Assembly (NCBI GenBank): GCA_900314445.1
Contig: OMVA01000059.1
Coordinates: 1-64,000 of the forward strand
Length of the DNA stretch: 64,000 bases
Direction: 5' to 3'
Source of the DNA: an uncultured Lachnospiraceae bacterium
GTDB lineage: Bacteria; Bacillota; Clostridia; Lachnospirales; Lachnospiraceae
Part shown: positions 42,493 to 51,431 of the stretch, piece after piece
How the letters are laid out: each line of letters begins with the position of its first letter
How positions within the stretch are numbered: position 1 is the stretch's first letter
Position numbers and translations under genes: made by a program
Notes under the pieces: model-generated
The model's database searches: none
What the model saw: only the letters and a program-made list of their open reading frames with translations
Told to the model about the DNA's origin: nothing

Positions 42493-44262
42493 ATGGCATT
42501 TGATGGCGTAACACTTTCCGCAGTGCTTGCAGAGTGCAAGAGTAAACTGCTCAGTGGAAGAATTACAAAAATCCAGCAGCCTGAAAAGGAAGAAATCATG
42601 CTGGTAATCAAAAAAGAAAAAGAAACCAGTCGTCTTATGATGACAGCGGATGCAACACTGCCTCTCATATATCTGGCAGAGGACAATAAGCCTTCCCCGA
42701 TGACTGCGCCAAATTTCTGTATGCTTCTTCGTAAGTATATAGGTGGTGGTAAAATTGTAGGGATTACACAACCTGGCTTTGAGCGTATTGCGGACTTTGA
42801 AATCGAACATCTAAATGAAATGGGAGATGTGGAAAGCATTCATCTGAAATTCGAACTCATGGGACGCCATAGTAATATCATTCTGGTGGGTAGAGATAAT
42901 CGAATTCTGGATGCTATTAAGCATATTCCAGCAGATGTTTCTTCTGTACGTCTGGTTCTGCCTGGTCAGGAATATGAAATGCCTCCAGCACAGGATAAGA
43001 AAGAACCATTTGCTTATCAGGAAAGAGCAGAGTTCGACAAACTCTTTTTAGAGAATGTGGCAGTGGGGAAACTTTTCTCAATGAAGGTAACTGGTTTTTC
43101 CAAGCAGACAGGTCAGGAACTGGCAGCTCGTTTGGGACTGGATGAAAGACGAGAAGCCTCAAGTCTGAGTCAGGACGAAAGAGATGCCCTTTACAAGGAG
43201 TATCAGAAATTATTACATGCCATCCTGACAGGAAAGTTTGAAGCCACCATTATGTCAGAAGATGGTATCCCTAAGGAATATGCAGCCTATCCCTCTGCCC
43301 GTTTCCCAAAGGAAAATCAAAAGTCCTATGACTCCATGTCAAAGCTGCTTAAGGCCTTTTATGAAGAAAGAGAAAAGGCTAATATGATTCGCCAGAAGTC
43401 AGGGGATTTAAGACGTGTGCTGGATCATGCTGTGGAAAGAACGGCAAAGAAACTGAACTTACAGGAAAATCAGCTGGCGAGTACAGAGGACCGGGATGAT
43501 TTTCGTATTTATGGAGAACTGCTTAATACCTATGGTTATGGCCTAAAGGGTGGAGAAAAGAGTCTCACTTGCCTGAACTATTACACAAATGAAGATGTGG
43601 AAATACCTTTGGACCCAACAAAGTCTGCATCAGAAAACTCCAAGAGGTACTTTGCTAAATACAATAAGAAAAAGAGAACCTACGAAGCACTTACGAAACT
43701 TACAGAAGAAACAAGAGAAGAGTTGGCCTATCTTGAATCTGCCAAGCATGCCCTTTCCATGGCAGAAAGTGAAGCAGACTTAAAGGAACTTCGAAAGGAA
43801 CTTATAGCTGCAGGTGAAATTAAAACTGTGGTGAAGTCTTTAAAGGAAGAGAGAAGAAATAAGAGACAGGGAGAAACCAAGGCCAAACCTCTTCACTATG
43901 TTACAGAAGATGGATACGATCTTTATGTAGGTAAGAATAATCTGCAGAATGATACTCTGACCTTTACTCTGGCAGATGGACATGATATGTGGTTCCATGC
44001 CAAGCAGGTTCCAGGTTCCCATGTTATTGCTAAACGTCATGGAAAAGAAGAGTTCCCAGATCACGTATATGAGGCGGCAGCGGCTCTTGCGGCATATTAT
44101 TCCTCTAGCTCCAATGCAAAGAAAGTGGAGATTGACTACACAGAGAGAAAGAATCTGAAGAAACCACCAGCAGCAAAACCTGGATATGTAATTTATCATA
44201 CCAATTATTCCATGATGGCAGAGGCAGACATTAATCGCTTTGGCCTCACCCAGGTGGAATAA
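42493..44262 (+). CDS. rqcH: ribosome quality control factor RqcH (NFACT)
   Basis: 589-residue Rqc2/NEMF homologue that adds C-terminal Ala tails to nascent chains on obstructed 50S subunits; earlier annotated as fibronectin-binding protein. It has an NFACT-N domain (1-about 180), helix-hairpin-helix and coiled-coil middle, and an NFACT-R domain from about 455 (LYVGKNNLQNDTLTF, MWFHAKQVPGSHVI). ATG 42493 follows AAGGAGATTAGCC. Confidence 0.93.
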   Translation: MAFDGVTLSAVLAECKSKLLSGRITKIQQPEKEEIMLVIKKEKETSRLMMTADATLPLIYLAEDNKPSPMTAPNFCMLLRKYIGGGKIVGITQPGFERIADFEIEHLNEMGDVESIHLKFELMGRHSNIILVGRDNRILDAIKHIPADVSSVRLVLPGQEYEMPPAQDKKEPFAYQERAEFDKLFLENVAVGKLFSMKVTGFSKQTGQELAARLGLDERREASSLSQDERDALYKEYQKLLHAILTGKFEATIMSEDGIPKEYAAYPSARFPKENQKSYDSMSKLLKAFYEEREKANMIRQKSGDLRRVLDHAVERTAKKLNLQENQLASTEDRDDFRIYGELLNTYGYGLKGGEKSLTCLNYYTNEDVEIPLDPTKSASENSKRYFAKYNKKKRTYEALTKLTEETREELAYLESAKHALSMAESEADLKELRKELIAAGEIKTVVKSLKEERRNKRQGETKAKPLHYVTEDGYDLYVGKNNLQNDTLTFTLADGHDMWFHAKQVPGSHVIAKRHGKEEFPDHVYEAAAALAAYYSSSSNAKKVEIDYTERKNLKKPPAAKPGYVIYHTNYSMMAEADINRFGLTQVE

Positions 44263-44274
44263 AGGCTTAATTTA

Positions 44275-44292
44275 TGCACAGTTCATTTGCAG
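44275..44292. repeat. GCAAATG/CATTTGC element
   Basis: TGCACAGTTCATTTGCAG just after rqcH. Confidence 0.55.
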
Positions 44293-44311
44293 AAAGGGCC
44301 AAAAGTTAAGG

Positions 44312-44340
44312 TTGAATAAATCCATACCATCTCGTATAAT
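44312..44340 (+). promoter_or_regulatory. sigma-A promoter of the yicC-gmk-rpoZ operon
   Basis: TTGAAT (44312-44317), 17 bp, consensus TATAAT (44335-44340), 55 bases before the yicC start. Confidence 0.75.
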
Positions 44341-44395
44341 AACTTGTTGTATGCCCTTTTAATAGTGGGCAAAATAAAAACCAAAGAGGTTTAGA

Positions 44396-45274
44396 ATGGT
44401 TCATAGCATGACAGGATTCGGTCGCGCAGAATATGCGGATGCGGATCGTAAAATCACAGTAGAAATTAAGTCAGTAAATCATAGATATCTTGACCTTGGC
44501 GTGAAGATGCCTCGTTCGATTACGAGATTTGAACCAGAAATTCGTAACGTTTTAAAGGATTATATGGAACGTGGTAAGGTGGATTGCTATATCAATTACA
44601 CCAACCTGAAATCCACTGGTGCAGTTGTAAAATATGATTCTGACGTTGCAAGACAGTATGTGGATCATCTCTTAAACATGAAGGAAGACTTAGGCCTGTA
44701 TGAAGAATTAAAGCCTAGTATGATTGCTCGTTTCCCTGATGTGTTTACAGTAGATGAGAACTATGATATTGACGATGATGAATACATTTTCATTGAGAAG
44801 GTGGTAAGAGAGGCTGGCGAAAAGTTCGCTGAGGCTCGTGCAAAGGAAGGTGCAAACCTGACCAAGGACTTACTTGCCAAGGTTGATGAAATTGAAACAA
44901 TCGTTGGAAAGATTGAAGAATTTCAGCCTCAGATTATTGAGAATTACAAGGCAAAGCTTCACCAGAAGGTGGAAGATTTACTTGGAAATGCCAATATTGA
45001 TGAGAACAGACTGATTGAAGAAGTTACAATTTATGCCGATCGCGTTGCCATCGATGAAGAAATGGTACGTCTCAAGAGCCATGTTAAGGCTGTTCGTGAT
45101 ATGCTGCAGTCAGGGGCTGCCATCGGTAGAAAGCTTGACTTCATCATTCAGGAGATGAATAGAGAAGCAAACACAACACTTTCTAAGTCAGATACACTTT
45201 CCGTTACTGACTTTGGTATTGACTTAAAGACATGTATTGAAAAGGTACGTGAACAGGTACAGAATCTGGAGTAA
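44396..45274 (+). CDS. yicC: YicC/YloC family endoribonuclease
   Basis: 292 residues, starting MVHSMTGFGRAE as in the family, with VEIKSVNHRYLDL and the C-terminal GRKLDFIIQEMNREANTTLSKS. YicC of E. coli is an endoribonuclease acting on small RNAs. First gene of the string that leads to gmk and rpoZ; remA, often located here in Firmicutes, is absent. A repeat pair separates it from gmk. Confidence 0.93.
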   Translation: MVHSMTGFGRAEYADADRKITVEIKSVNHRYLDLGVKMPRSITRFEPEIRNVLKDYMERGKVDCYINYTNLKSTGAVVKYDSDVARQYVDHLLNMKEDLGLYEELKPSMIARFPDVFTVDENYDIDDDEYIFIEKVVREAGEKFAEARAKEGANLTKDLLAKVDEIETIVGKIEEFQPQIIENYKAKLHQKVEDLLGNANIDENRLIEEVTIYADRVAIDEEMVRLKSHVKAVRDMLQSGAAIGRKLDFIIQEMNREANTTLSKSDTLSVTDFGIDLKTCIEKVREQVQNLE

Positions 45275-45300
45275 GTTCATTTGCAAAATGAAAGCAAATG
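45274..45300. repeat. inverted pair of CATTTGC half elements
   Basis: GTTCATTTGC (45274-45283) and AAGCAAATGC (45291-45300) form an inverted pair in the yicC-gmk gap; it begins at the yicC stop codon. Confidence 0.65.
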
Positions 45301-45330
45301 CTTCCTTCTAATTAAAAAAATGGAGAATTT

Positions 45331-45954
45331 ATGAATAAAAAGGGAAAGCTTATTGTGCTTTCGGGATTCTCTGGTGCTGGTAAGGGAACACTTGTTAAGG
45401 CAATGATTCAGAAGTATGGCTACAGCCTGTCTGTTTCAGCAACCACAAGAGATCCTAGACCAGGAGAAGTAGATGGACGTGATTATTATTTCAAGTCTGT
45501 TGAGGAATTCCGGAATCTGATTGATTATAATGGATTTATTGAGTGGGCTCAGTATGTGGATAATTACTACGGAACTCCACGTAAGTTTGTGGAAGATGAG
45601 CTGGCAGCTGGTCGCGATGTTATCCTTGAAATTGAAGTAAGGGGTGCCATGAATATTAAGGAACAGTATCCAGATGCAGTTCTGATCTTCATTACAACAA
45701 AGGATGCTACTACACTTCATGACAGACTGAAAGGCCGTGGTAGTGAGACAGATGACGTAATTGCCAAGCGTATGTCACGTGCTGGCGAGGAAGCAGATCT
45801 CATTTCCAATTATGAGTATGTTGTAGTCAACGATGATTTAGATGAATGTGTAGATACAGTTCATGGAATCATTGAAAGCAAGAAATGTGAATTAGAAAAT
45901 CAGATGGATTTTGTGAAAGAAATCCGTCAGGAATTATTAGATTTTTATGGCTGA
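45331..45954 (+). CDS. gmk: guanylate kinase
   Basis: 207 residues; phosphorylates GMP to GDP. P-loop SGFSGAGKGT at 11-20 and the GMP-binding SATTRDPRPGEVDGRDYYF block. Normal length. ATG 45331 follows ATGGAGAATTT. rpoZ follows 20 bases downstream. (p)ppGpp inhibits this enzyme in Firmicutes, a link to the alarmone synthetases at 21-25 kb (family knowledge). Confidence 0.97.
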   Translation: MNKKGKLIVLSGFSGAGKGTLVKAMIQKYGYSLSVSATTRDPRPGEVDGRDYYFKSVEEFRNLIDYNGFIEWAQYVDNYYGTPRKFVEDELAAGRDVILEIEVRGAMNIKEQYPDAVLIFITTKDATTLHDRLKGRGSETDDVIAKRMSRAGEEADLISNYEYVVVNDDLDECVDTVHGIIESKKCELENQMDFVKEIRQELLDFYG

Positions 45955-45974
45955 GTAGCCGAAAGGAGAATATT

Positions 45975-46214
45975 ATGATACATCCATCTTACCAGGAACT
46001 TATGGAGGTTATTAATACTGATGTTGAGCCAGGCGAGCAGCCAGTAGTACAGAGCCGTTATTCAGTAGTACTTGCTACAGCTAAGCGCGCTAGACAGCTC
46101 ATCGACGGTGAAGAGCCATTAATCGAAGAATCAATCGGCAAGAAGCCTCTTTCCATCGCAGTTGATGAACTGAAATCTGGAGAATTAAAAATCCTTGCTG
46201 ACGACGAGCAGTAA
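45975..46214 (+). CDS. rpoZ: RNA polymerase omega subunit
   Basis: 79 residues with the omega core (SRYSVVLATAKRARQLIDG) and C-terminal KPLSIAVDELKSGELKI; helps assemble RNA polymerase. ATG behind AAAGGAGAATATT. The strong terminator just after it ends the yicC-gmk-rpoZ transcript before murE. Confidence 0.94.
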   Translation: MIHPSYQELMEVINTDVEPGEQPVVQSRYSVVLATAKRARQLIDGEEPLIEESIGKKPLSIAVDELKSGELKILADDEQ

Positions 46215-46226
46215 TAGAAGTTAAAA

Positions 46227-46266
46227 TTAAAGCGAACATTTCTGGATGTTCGCTTTAAATTTTTTA
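46227..46266 (+). terminator. intrinsic terminator after rpoZ
   Basis: TTAAAGCGAACAT (46227-46239) pairs with ATGTTCGCTTTAA (46246-46258), followed by ATTTTTTT. Confidence 0.93.
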
Positions 46267-46270
46267 TAAG

Positions 46271-46286
46271 AGAAAATCCCATTTGG
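46271..46286. repeat. degenerate GCAAATG-type element
   Basis: AGAAAATCCCATTTGG, resembling the copy at 40123 with decayed ends, in the short murE leader. Confidence 0.3.
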
Positions 46287-46302
46287 ATTTAGGAGGGGCG
46301 GT

Positions 46303-47823
46303 ATGAAATTAAGTGAAATACTTGGGGCATACCCACATAGAAATTTAACAAGTGTAGACGATATTGAAATTACAGCGATTACAAATGATTCCCGTAAGGC
46401 GGATTCGGGCTCTCTTTATTTTGCAATCCCAGGTGCCAGAGTAAATGGTGCCTCCTTTATTCCCCAGACACTGGCTGCAGGCGTTTCTGCCATTGTTACA
46501 GAGTGTTCCGTGGATGAACTGAACGAATTCCTGGCTGGTACAAGTCTTACCAGTCTTAACATTCCTGTTGTGCAGGTGGATTCTGCAAGAAATGCCATGG
46601 GGCTCATGTCTTCCAGGTTCTACGGAGAACCATCCAAGAAGCTGACCATGATTGGTATCACAGGTACAAAGGGAAAAACAACAACTTCCTACATGGTACG
46701 TGAAATGCTGGAAAGTGCTGGCATTCCAACCGGCCTGGTTGGCACCATTGAGATTTGTGATGGTAAAAATGTAATCCCTGCTGCCAATACAACACCAGAG
46801 TCCATCATCCTTCAGGAAAAGTTAAAGGATATGGTGGCAAATGGATTGCGGGCCTGCGTAATGGAAGTATCTTCCCAGGCTCTTAAGCTTGACCGTATTG
46901 CCGGTGTGGATTTTGATTTCGGTATCTTTACAAACCTTTCACCAGACCACATTGGTCCAGATGAACATGATTCCTATGAGGAATATCGTGACTGTAAGAA
47001 GAGACTCTTCAATCTTGCAAAGAAGGGTATCTTCAATGTAGATGATGAAGAAAGCTCCTACATGATGGAGAATGTTTCCTGCCAAAAGCTTACCTATGGT
47101 AAAAAGGAAGGTGCTGACTTTAGAGCAGCTGGCCATGAACTCTATACACAGGATGGCATTCTGGGAATTCGTTTTGACCTGACAGGAAAAACAGAAGGCA
47201 AGATTGAAGTAGATCTTCCTGGTGAATTTAGTATACATAATTCTCTGGCAGCCATTGCGGTTGCTACAGAAATGGGAGTCCCATTTGAAAAGGTTCAGGA
47301 AATTCTTCGTACCATTAAGGTAAGAGGAAGAGTAGAGATGGTATCAATCTCTAGTTTATTTACATTCATGATTGACTACGCTCATAATGGAATGAGCTTA
47401 AAATCTCTTCTTCTTGCAATCAAGGAATATAATCCAAAACGAATTGTTACCATCTTTGGATGTGGTGGCAACAGAGCGAAATCTCGTCGTTATGAGATGG
47501 GCGAGATGTCTGGTAAGTATGCAGATTTATCCATTATTACCAGCGATAATCCACGTTTTGAAGAACCTCAGGATATCTTAAATGATATTAAGACAGGTCT
47601 TGCCAGGACAGATGGAAAGTATGTAGAAATTATTGATCGTAAAGAAGCGGTTCGCTATGCCATTATGCATGCAGAACCAGGTGACATTATTATCCTTGCT
47701 GGTAAAGGCCACGAGGATTATCAGGAGATTCGCGGCGTCAAGTATCATATGGATGAGCGTGAGCTCGTGAAAGAAGTTTTGGAGGAAGAGGATGTCACAA
47801 AGATATGCGGATATCGTAATTGA
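46303..47823 (+). CDS. murE: UDP-MurNAc-tripeptide synthetase
   Basis: 506-residue Mur ligase adding the third amino acid to the peptidoglycan stem. ATP loop GITGTKGKTT near 115-124 and the substrate motif Asp415-Asn416-Pro417-Arg418, which in this family specifies meso-diaminopimelate rather than lysine. The ATG follows AGGAGGGGCGGT. Its end overlaps priA by 32 bases. coaBC usually occupies this slot in Firmicutes; here murE does. Confidence 0.94.
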   Translation: MKLSEILGAYPHRNLTSVDDIEITAITNDSRKADSGSLYFAIPGARVNGASFIPQTLAAGVSAIVTECSVDELNEFLAGTSLTSLNIPVVQVDSARNAMGLMSSRFYGEPSKKLTMIGITGTKGKTTTSYMVREMLESAGIPTGLVGTIEICDGKNVIPAANTTPESIILQEKLKDMVANGLRACVMEVSSQALKLDRIAGVDFDFGIFTNLSPDHIGPDEHDSYEEYRDCKKRLFNLAKKGIFNVDDEESSYMMENVSCQKLTYGKKEGADFRAAGHELYTQDGILGIRFDLTGKTEGKIEVDLPGEFSIHNSLAAIAVATEMGVPFEKVQEILRTIKVRGRVEMVSISSLFTFMIDYAHNGMSLKSLLLAIKEYNPKRIVTIFGCGGNRAKSRRYEMGEMSGKYADLSIITSDNPRFEEPQDILNDIKTGLARTDGKYVEIIDRKEAVRYAIMHAEPGDIIILAGKGHEDYQEIRGVKYHMDERELVKEVLEEEDVTKICGYRN

Positions 47824-49810
47824 CTTATCCCATGAGGCAGTGGACCGACCATTTTCCTATCGGATCCCTGATGAACTTAGCAGCCGAGCCGGTATTGGTT
47901 CGGCTGTTTATGTTCCGTTTGGCAATGGAAATAAGAAGCGTCTGGGTTATATTATCGATATTACAGATAAGCCCAAATGGGATCCGGCAAAGACCAAATC
48001 CATTTTGGAAATTCCAGATTCTCATCTGGCAGTAGAGACCAGGATGATTCGTCTGGCTTTCTGGATGAAGGAGCATTATGGCTCCACCATGATTGCTGCT
48101 TTGAAAACCGTAATGCCAGTAAAAGAAAGAGTGGGTAAGAAAAAGACAGAGATAGATCTGTCGGATTTTGAGCCAGACTTTTCAGCCATTGATAATTTGA
48201 ATGAGGAACAGCAGCGAATCCTGGATGATTTCTCAAAGGATTTCCGGGAAGGCAGAAGAGAAACTTATCTGCTTAAGGGAATTACTGGTAGTGGAAAAAC
48301 AGAGGTTTACATCCGCATGGCTGAGTATGTGATCAGTCAGGGAAAGGATGTTATTGTTCTGGTACCAGAGATTGCTCTGACTTACCAGACCATTGCCAGA
48401 TTTAAGACTCGTTTTGGAGAGCAGATTTCCATCTTAAATTCCCGCCTCAGTAAGGGTGAGAAGTATAGAGAGTTTGAGAAAGCAAAGTCTGGACAGACTC
48501 GTATTATGATTGGACCTCGTTCTGCTCTCTTTGCGCCTTTTCAGAATCTGGGACTCATTATTATCGATGAAGAGCATGACAATGCTTATAAGAGCGAAAA
48601 GACACCAAAGTATCATGCCAGAGAAACGGCAATTCAGCGTGCCAGTATGGAAGGAGCGTCAGTAGTGCTGGGATCTGCAACACCCTCTCTGGAAAGCTTT
48701 TATAAAGCCCAGCAGGGCCTGTATAAGCTTTATAAGCTGGAGAAGAGAGCAACAGGTTCTTCCCTTGCAAATGTGATTGTGGCGGATATGAGAGATGAAT
48801 TACATAAGGGAAATACTTCCATCTTTTCTCACCCACTTTACAATGCCATGAAGGAAGCTTTTGAAGCAGGAAATCAGGTAATGTTATTCCTGAACAGACG
48901 AGGTTATAACACTTCTGTATTTTGCAGAGACTGCGGTAAGGCTATTCAGTGTCCTCATTGTGACGTATCCCTTTCTTTGCATAAGGGTGGAAAACTGATG
49001 TGTCACTATTGTGGTTTTTCCCAGCCTATGCCAAATGAATGCCCGCATTGTCATTCGAAGATGATTGATGGAGCAGGAGTGGGCACTCAGCTTGTGGAAA
49101 GACAGGTGAAGAAGTTCTTCCCAGAGGCAAGAACTCTTCGTATGGATAAGGATACCACCCGGAATAAGGATGACCATGGTAAGATTATTGAGGCTTTCCG
49201 TAAACATGAGGCCGATTGTCTCATTGGAACCCAGATGATTGTAAAGGGCCATGATTTTCCTAATGTAACCGTGGTGGGAGCAATCCTTGCGGATCTTGGT
49301 CTTTTTGATAGTGATTTTCAGTCAGGGGAGAGAACTTTTGATCTGCTTACCCAGGCAGTGGGACGTGCAGGTAGAGCCAGCAAAGCCGGTACAGCAGTTA
49401 TTCAGACCTATCAGCCTGACCATTATGCCATTGAAACAGCGGCAAGACAGGATTATGACGCTTTCTATCAGCAGGAAATCAGCTACCGAAAACTCCTGCA
49501 TTATCCTCCTGTGGATCATATGCTTTGTGTCCAGATCCAGGCCAAGGCTGAGGAAGTGGCAATTGACCTTTCTGCACGGATTGCAGGCTATCTGAAGAGA
49601 GAATTTGAGACTTGTGATATAATAGGTCCGTCAGATGCCTTGATTTACCGAATGAATGACATCTATCGACGAGTTATTTACATGAAGAGTTCGGAATATG
49701 CTGACCTTTCCAGGGCGGCTGAACTTGTATTAAATGGCTGTCGAATTATTGATATTGGAAAAATGAATGCAGAGGTAAGCTTTGACTTCAATCCTTTGCA
49801 TCTAAGCTGA
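47792..49810 (+). CDS. priA: primosomal protein N' (PriA helicase)
   Basis: 672-residue replication-restart helicase, somewhat short for PriA. Helicase motifs GITGSGKTE and DEEHDNAYKSE, and the eight-cysteine zinc region from CRDCGKAIQCPHC to CPHCHSKM. The ATG at 47792 lies inside the end of murE behind GGAGGAAGAGG, so translation is coupled. def follows. Confidence 0.95.
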   Translation: MSQRYADIVIDLSHEAVDRPFSYRIPDELSSRAGIGSAVYVPFGNGNKKRLGYIIDITDKPKWDPAKTKSILEIPDSHLAVETRMIRLAFWMKEHYGSTMIAALKTVMPVKERVGKKKTEIDLSDFEPDFSAIDNLNEEQQRILDDFSKDFREGRRETYLLKGITGSGKTEVYIRMAEYVISQGKDVIVLVPEIALTYQTIARFKTRFGEQISILNSRLSKGEKYREFEKAKSGQTRIMIGPRSALFAPFQNLGLIIIDEEHDNAYKSEKTPKYHARETAIQRASMEGASVVLGSATPSLESFYKAQQGLYKLYKLEKRATGSSLANVIVADMRDELHKGNTSIFSHPLYNAMKEAFEAGNQVMLFLNRRGYNTSVFCRDCGKAIQCPHCDVSLSLHKGGKLMCHYCGFSQPMPNECPHCHSKMIDGAGVGTQLVERQVKKFFPEARTLRMDKDTTRNKDDHGKIIEAFRKHEADCLIGTQMIVKGHDFPNVTVVGAILADLGLFDSDFQSGERTFDLLTQAVGRAGRASKAGTAVIQTYQPDHYAIETAARQDYDAFYQQEISYRKLLHYPPVDHMLCVQIQAKAEEVAIDLSARIAGYLKREFETCDIIGPSDALIYRMNDIYRRVIYMKSSEYADLSRAAELVLNGCRIIDIGKMNAEVSFDFNPLHLS

Positions 49811-49830
49811 CAATTAATGACTGTTCCTGT

Positions 49831-49847
49831 GCGCAGTCCATTTGCAG
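49831..49847. repeat. GCAAATG/CATTTGC element
   Basis: GCGCAGTCCATTTGCAG in the priA-def gap, upstream of the chosen def start. Confidence 0.5.
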
Positions 49848-49882
49848 GCTGGGCCGGACACAAAATGAAAGGAGAATTCCCT

Positions 49883-50371
49883 GTGGCAATTCGTAATATT
49901 AGAGTAGAGGGTGACGATGTTTTAAGAAAGAAGTGTAAGCCGGTTATGGAGATGACTCACCGCCTTTCTGAGCTGATTGATGATATGTTCGATACAATGT
50001 ATGAGGCAAATGGCGTTGGCCTTGCTGCACCTCAGGTTGGCGTGCTTCGCCGTATCGTTGTAATCGATGTTATGGATGGCAATCCACTTTGTCTTGTAAA
50101 TCCTGAAATCGTTGAAACAAGTGGTGAGCAGCGTGGACTGGAAGGATGTCTTTCTCTGCCAGGACTTGAGGGAGAAGTTTCTCGTCCAGATCACGTTGTT
50201 TGTAAGGCACTTGATCGCAATATGCAGCCAATCACAGTTAAGGGAGATGGCCTGCTGGCACGTTGCATCTGTCATGAATTAGACCACCTGGATGGTGTGC
50301 TTTACCGTGATAAGGCAGATGGAGACCTCTTTAAGGTTGAACCTATGGTTGACGGAGAAAAGGAAGAATAA
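49883..50371 (+). CDS. def: peptide deformylase
   Basis: 162-residue metalloenzyme removing N-formyl groups from nascent proteins. Motif 1 GVGLAAPQVG (44-53), motif 2 EGCLSLPG with Cys89, and motif 3 HELDH with His131, Glu132 and His135. The start GTG 49883 (VAIRNIR) has AAGGAG eight bases upstream; a longer frame from 49817 would translate the repeat element and lacks a ribosome site. fmt follows, as is usual. Confidence 0.95.
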   Translation: MAIRNIRVEGDDVLRKKCKPVMEMTHRLSELIDDMFDTMYEANGVGLAAPQVGVLRRIVVIDVMDGNPLCLVNPEIVETSGEQRGLEGCLSLPGLEGEVSRPDHVVCKALDRNMQPITVKGDGLLARCICHELDHLDGVLYRDKADGDLFKVEPMVDGEKEE

Positions 50372-50374
50372 TTT

Positions 50375-50407
50375 TGTAAATGAGATTGCCGGCGGAATTT
50401 TTGCCGG
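50375..50407. repeat. degenerate GCAAATG-type element and hairpin
   Basis: TGTAAATGAGATTGCC followed by CCGGC (50389-50393) pairing with GCCGG (50403-50407) in the def-fmt gap. Confidence 0.35.
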
Positions 50408-50426
50408 AGATAAATGGAGAACTAGC

Positions 50427-51389
50427 TTGAAAATCGTTTATATGGGAACACCAGATTTCGCAGTTGCCCCAATGCTGGCTATTGCGAAGAAACATGAAGT
50501 ACTTGCTGTATTTACACAGCCAGACAGAGAAAGTGGACGTGGTAGAAAAATTCAGAAGTCAGACGTAAAGGTGGCTGCTGAAACCTTAGGCTGCCCAATT
50601 TATCAGCCAGACAGACTGCGTGACCAGGAGAATATTGATATTCTGAAAGAACTTAATCCTGACCTTATCGTAGTTGCTGCCTACGGACAGATTCTGTCTG
50701 AAGAAATTCTAAATATTCCAAAGTATGGATGCATTAACATTCATGCATCCATTCTTCCGAAGTATCGTGGAGCTTCTCCAATTGAGGCATCTATCCTTAA
50801 CGGGGATGAAGAGACTGGCGTTACCATTATGTATATGGCAAAGGGACTGGATACAGGTGATATCATTTCCATTGCTACTACAGAAATTCGTGATGAGGAT
50901 AATACAGAAACTCTTACAGCCAGACTCTCTACCATGGGAGCTGAACTTGTAGTAAAGACAATTCCAACTTTAGAGGATGGTACAGCAAGTCGTACTCTGC
51001 AGAAGGATGAAGAATCCTGCTATGCAGGTAAGCTGACTAAGGAAATGGGAAGAGTTGACTTTAATGACTCTGCCAGGATGGTGAATCGTAAGATTCATGC
51101 TTTTTATCCTTGGCCATGTGCTGTTACAAGTTTAAGAGAAAAAACATGCAAGCTCTTAGATGCAAGAGCTTTGGATGAAAAAAAGGTTTCCGCAATGCTT
51201 ACAGATCTGGGAATTTCTGATGTGAAGCCTGGACAGGCATTTGCCATCACTAAGAAGAAATTCTTTATCAGATGCAAAGAAGGCGCTCTTGAGATTTTAA
51301 AGTTACAGCCGGAATCAAAGAAGCCAATGGATACAGTAGCTTTCCTGAATGGTTTCCATTTAGAGGCTGGGGAAGAGTTCGGCAAGTAA
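50427..51389 (+). CDS. fmt: methionyl-tRNA formyltransferase
   Basis: 320 residues; formylates initiator Met-tRNA. N-terminal Rossmann part beginning KIVYMGTPDFA, catalytic loop NIHASILPKYRGASPI with His, and GLDTGDI. A C-terminal OB-like domain follows. TTG 50427 lies six bases behind GGAGA and gives the canonical N-terminus; the longer frame overlaps def. Partner of def in the formylation cycle. Confidence 0.95.
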   Translation: MKIVYMGTPDFAVAPMLAIAKKHEVLAVFTQPDRESGRGRKIQKSDVKVAAETLGCPIYQPDRLRDQENIDILKELNPDLIVVAAYGQILSEEILNIPKYGCINIHASILPKYRGASPIEASILNGDEETGVTIMYMAKGLDTGDIISIATTEIRDEDNTETLTARLSTMGAELVVKTIPTLEDGTASRTLQKDEESCYAGKLTKEMGRVDFNDSARMVNRKIHAFYPWPCAVTSLREKTCKLLDARALDEKKVSAMLTDLGISDVKPGQAFAITKKKFFIRCKEGALEILKLQPESKKPMDTVAFLNGFHLEAGEEFGK

Positions 51390-51431
51390 GTCGAATTTTT
51401 TGAAAGTAAGGAATCAATAGGAGTTTTCAAT

